Assembly (NCBI GenBank): GCA_030050125.1
Contig: JASIJN010000044.1
Span: 1 to 6,150 of the forward strand
Length of the DNA: 6,150 nt
Direction of reading: 5' to 3'
Source of the DNA: Streptosporangiaceae bacterium
GTDB lineage: Bacteria > Actinomycetota > Actinomycetes > Streptosporangiales > Streptosporangiaceae
In this document: one piece after another, positions 4,225 to 6,150 of the stretch
How positions within the stretch are numbered: position 1 is the stretch's first letter
Layout: every line of letters begins with the position of its first letter
The notes under the pieces: generated by a model
Told to the model about the DNA's origin: nothing
Seen by the model: the letters and a program-made list of their open reading frames with translations, nothing else
The model's database searches: none
Translations under genes and position numbers: made by a program

Positions 4225-6150
4225 CTAATCCGCGCGTGCGCATTGCCTGGCGAAACTGGTCATGATCGTCTGGCCGGGGCCGGTGAGGATGGACTCGGGG
4301 TGGAACTGCAGACCGTCGATGGGCAGGGTGGCGTGCCGCAGCGCCATCGGTATCCCGCCGCGGGTCCGCGCGGCGACCTGGAGGCACGGGGGAAGGGTCT
4401 GCTCGCCAATGATCAGGGAGTGGTAGCGAGTGGCGGTGAACCGGCGCGGCAGGCCCTCGAAGAGGCCGCGGCCATCGTGGGTGATCACCGATGTCTGGCC
4501 GTGCACTGGCCTTGGCGCGGCGATGATCGCCGCGCCGTAGGCTGCGGCGATGGCCTGATGCCCTAGGCAGATCCCGAGCAGCGAAATGCCGGAGGCCGCG
4601 CACGCGCGGACCATGTCGATGCTGATCCCGGCGTCGCCGGGCGCGCAGGGTCCGGGGGAGATCACGACTCCGGCGGGGCGGCGGTCCGTGATGTGACCGG
4701 CGGTGACCTCGTCGTTGCGTACAACCTCGACGGTGCAGCCCGCCGATGCCAGGTAGTGCGCGAGGTTGTAGGTGAAGGAGTCATAGTTGTCGACGATCAC
4801 GACCGTCGTCGTGGTCGCGCTGCGGCTGGCCGGAGCTGGCTCGCACCGGACGGTTCGCGGAACGTGGTCACGGCGAGCCCTGGGCCCTGGGCCGGCGGAA
4901 TCTGCCATGTCGGCGGCCAGCGCTGCGGCCAGCCGGACGGTGGCGGGCCCGGGTCCGGCGGGTATCACCGTGCCGGCCACCGAGCGGACGGGCAGCAGGC
5001 CGTGGACCGAGTTGGTAAGGAAGACCTCGCTGGCGGCAGCCAGATCGCGCCGAGTGAGCGGCGTGACCTCAGCGTGCAGGTCGGCGGCTGCAGCGAGGCG
5101 GAGCACCGCTGCGCGCGTGACGCCCGGCAGCAGTCGGCCGTCTGCCGGCGCTGTGCGCAGCACGCCGCCGGTGACAGCAAAGACGCTGGCCCTGTCCGCC
5201 TCGAGCACTTGACCGTCGGTGTCTTCGATGAGAAGGAACGCGGCTGGCTCGCTGGCCGCGGCTCGCGCGAGCTGGGCGAGGAGACGGCGGTCAGCCCATT
5301 TGTGGCCGCCGATCCCGCCGGGGATGACGACTGGGACGAGATCCACCGGGCCCGGCGGGCTGTCGAGGGGGACGACTTCGATGGTGGCGTGCAAGGGTCC
5401 GCCGAGCGGCCGCACAGTGATACGGAGCCTGCCGGTGGGGCGCCGTGCCAGGCACCCGGCCAGGTCATCGGCCAGCCGGGGCGGCAGCGGCTTGCCGAAC
5501 AGCAGCCGCGCGCTGCCGTCCAGACGGCTCAGGTGGTGACCGAGCCGGTCGGCAGTGCCGTCCCGGACTGCAACCGAGGTGAAGATCCCGGCCGCCGGTC
5601 GGGGCAGCAGGGCCGGATCGCACCACGCCGGAAAGCCCTGCGCCGGGCCAGCCCCCTTCGCCTGCGGCGAGGCTGGCCTGAGGGCGATGCGTCCGCCCAG
5701 GGCGGCGATCAGCGGGCTGGCCTTGGCCAGGCACTCCCGGTACTCCTCGCCCGGCCGCGAGGCCACGACTATGCCGCCGCCGGCGCCGAGCCAGACCCGG
5801 CCAGTGCTGAACTCGAAAGTGCGGATGGCGACGCTGAGTTCCAGCCCGGCTACGGGGCTGCGGTACCCGATCGCGCCGGTGTAGACCTCCCGTGGCGTCG
5901 CCTCCAGCTCGCCGATGATCTCGACGGCCCGCACCTTCGGGGTGCCGGTCACCGATCCGGGCGGGAACGCGGCCCGGACCAGGTCGCCGTCGCCCGCACC
6001 GGGACTGAGCTGACCAGCGACCTCGGAGACCAGGTGCCAGACGCCCGGGTGCGGTTCCCCGGCAGCGAGCCCGGGCACCACGACGCTGCCCGGCACGCAG
6101 ATCCGGCTCAGGTCGCTGCGCATCAGGTCGACGATCATGACATTCTCGGC
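4225..6150 (-). CDS. Fused PabB-PabC-PabA: aminodeoxychorismate synthase and lyase (5' end outside window)
   Basis: Predicted to make p-aminobenzoate from chorismate and glutamine in one cytoplasmic polypeptide. The visible 641 codons are open to the right edge, and the first residues (AENVMIVDLMRSDL) match the interior of PabB/TrpE. Numbering from the Met at 6138: the chorismate-binding domain's C-terminus (to about 148) has FPPGSVTGTPKVRAVEII, YTGAIGY, AIRTFE and GAGGGIVVASRPGEEYRE. A class IV PLP aminotransferase-fold domain (about 183-410; 4909-5592) resembles aminodeoxychorismate lyase, with HLSRLDGSA, the PLP Lys280 in HKWADRR and ADRASVF. After a Pro/Gly/Arg-rich linker comes a class I glutamine amidotransferase (about 446-637; 4228-4803) with VDNYDSFTYNL, nucleophile Cys524 in GICLGHQ, and His613/Glu615 in FHPES. 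The residue that tells PabB from anthranilate synthase lies upstream, outside the window. The PabC-like domain favours PABA. Convergent with the DUF664 gene. Confidence 0.9.
   Translation of the reverse strand, partial: AENVMIVDLMRSDLSRICVPGSVVVPGLAAGEPHPGVWHLVSEVAGQLSPGAGDGDLVRAAFPPGSVTGTPKVRAVEIIGELEATPREVYTGAIGYRSPVAGLELSVAIRTFEFSTGRVWLGAGGGIVVASRPGEEYRECLAKASPLIAALGGRIALRPASPQAKGAGPAQGFPAWCDPALLPRPAAGIFTSVAVRDGTADRLGHHLSRLDGSARLLFGKPLPPRLADDLAGCLARRPTGRLRITVRPLGGPLHATIEVVPLDSPPGPVDLVPVVIPGGIGGHKWADRRLLAQLARAAASEPAAFLLIEDTDGQVLEADRASVFAVTGGVLRTAPADGRLLPGVTRAAVLRLAAAADLHAEVTPLTRRDLAAASEVFLTNSVHGLLPVRSVAGTVIPAGPGPATVRLAAALAADMADSAGPGPRARRDHVPRTVRCEPAPASRSATTTTVVIVDNYDSFTYNLAHYLASAGCTVEVVRNDEVTAGHITDRRPAGVVISPGPCAPGDAGISIDMVRACAASGISLLGICLGHQAIAAAYGAAIIAAPRPVHGQTSVITHDGRGLFEGLPRRFTATRYHSLIIGEQTLPPCLQVAARTRGGIPMALRHATLPIDGLQFHPESILTGPGQTIMTSFARQCARAD

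Noticed and set aside
3665..4603. Minus-strand open frame opposite DUF664 and the PabA end
   Set aside because: It crosses both real genes in the wrong frame, has an Arg/Pro-rich shadow composition, and contains no domain. GC-rich DNA commonly gives such open frames.
4787..5884. Plus-strand open frames opposite the Pab gene
   Set aside because: Low-complexity Ser/Arg/Ala translations with no motif, while the minus strand holds clear PabC and PabB motifs over the same bases.
1..6150. A new defence, mobile or RNA-based system
   Set aside because: I looked for tandem repeats, CRISPR-like arrays, transposase or integrase motifs, terminal inverted repeats, and tRNA or structured RNA. None was found; every gene falls in a known family.

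Overview
The window is very GC-rich, with strong G/C bias at third codon positions and GTG as well as ATG starts. It carries a DUF664/DinB gene and promoter-like TANNNT boxes placed 7 nt before start codons. All of this points to a high-GC actinobacterium, probably a filamentous one (Streptosporangiales- or Streptomyces-like). No RNA genes, insertion sequences, CRISPR arrays or phage genes are visible, and coding density is close to complete.

Layout from left to right: (1) 3-707 (+), the C-terminal part of an NAD(P)-dependent aldehyde dehydrogenase, cut by the left window edge. (2) 688-1608 (-), a LysR-family regulator whose last codons overlap the aldehyde dehydrogenase end tail-to-tail by 20 nt. 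(3) 1609-1674, a short AT-rich divergent promoter region, the only clearly AT-rich stretch in the window. (4) 1675-2622 (+), an EamA/DMT-family 10-TM transporter, closely followed by (5) 2631-3599 (+), a membrane-bound di-iron sterol desaturase/fatty acid hydroxylase superfamily protein. (6) 3653-4177 (+), a DUF664 (DinB-like) protein that looks leaderless with its own promoter. (7) 4225-6150 (-), the 3' part of a large fused gene of p-aminobenzoate synthesis, truncated by the right window edge. Its visible domain order is chorismate-binding PabB, then PLP-dependent aminodeoxychorismate lyase PabC, then glutamine amidotransferase PabA.

How the genes may work together: the LysR regulator and the divergent transporter form the familiar LysR/exporter pair. 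The desaturase is probably co-transcribed with the transporter, because its Shine-Dalgarno sequence overlaps the transporter stop codon. The fused Pab protein would by itself convert chorismate and glutamine to p-aminobenzoate (for folate or a PABA-primed secondary metabolite). Nothing in the sequence links it to the upstream genes, since it is convergent with the DUF664 gene. The most notable item is the single-polypeptide PabB-PabC-PabA architecture. No wholly new system is evident.
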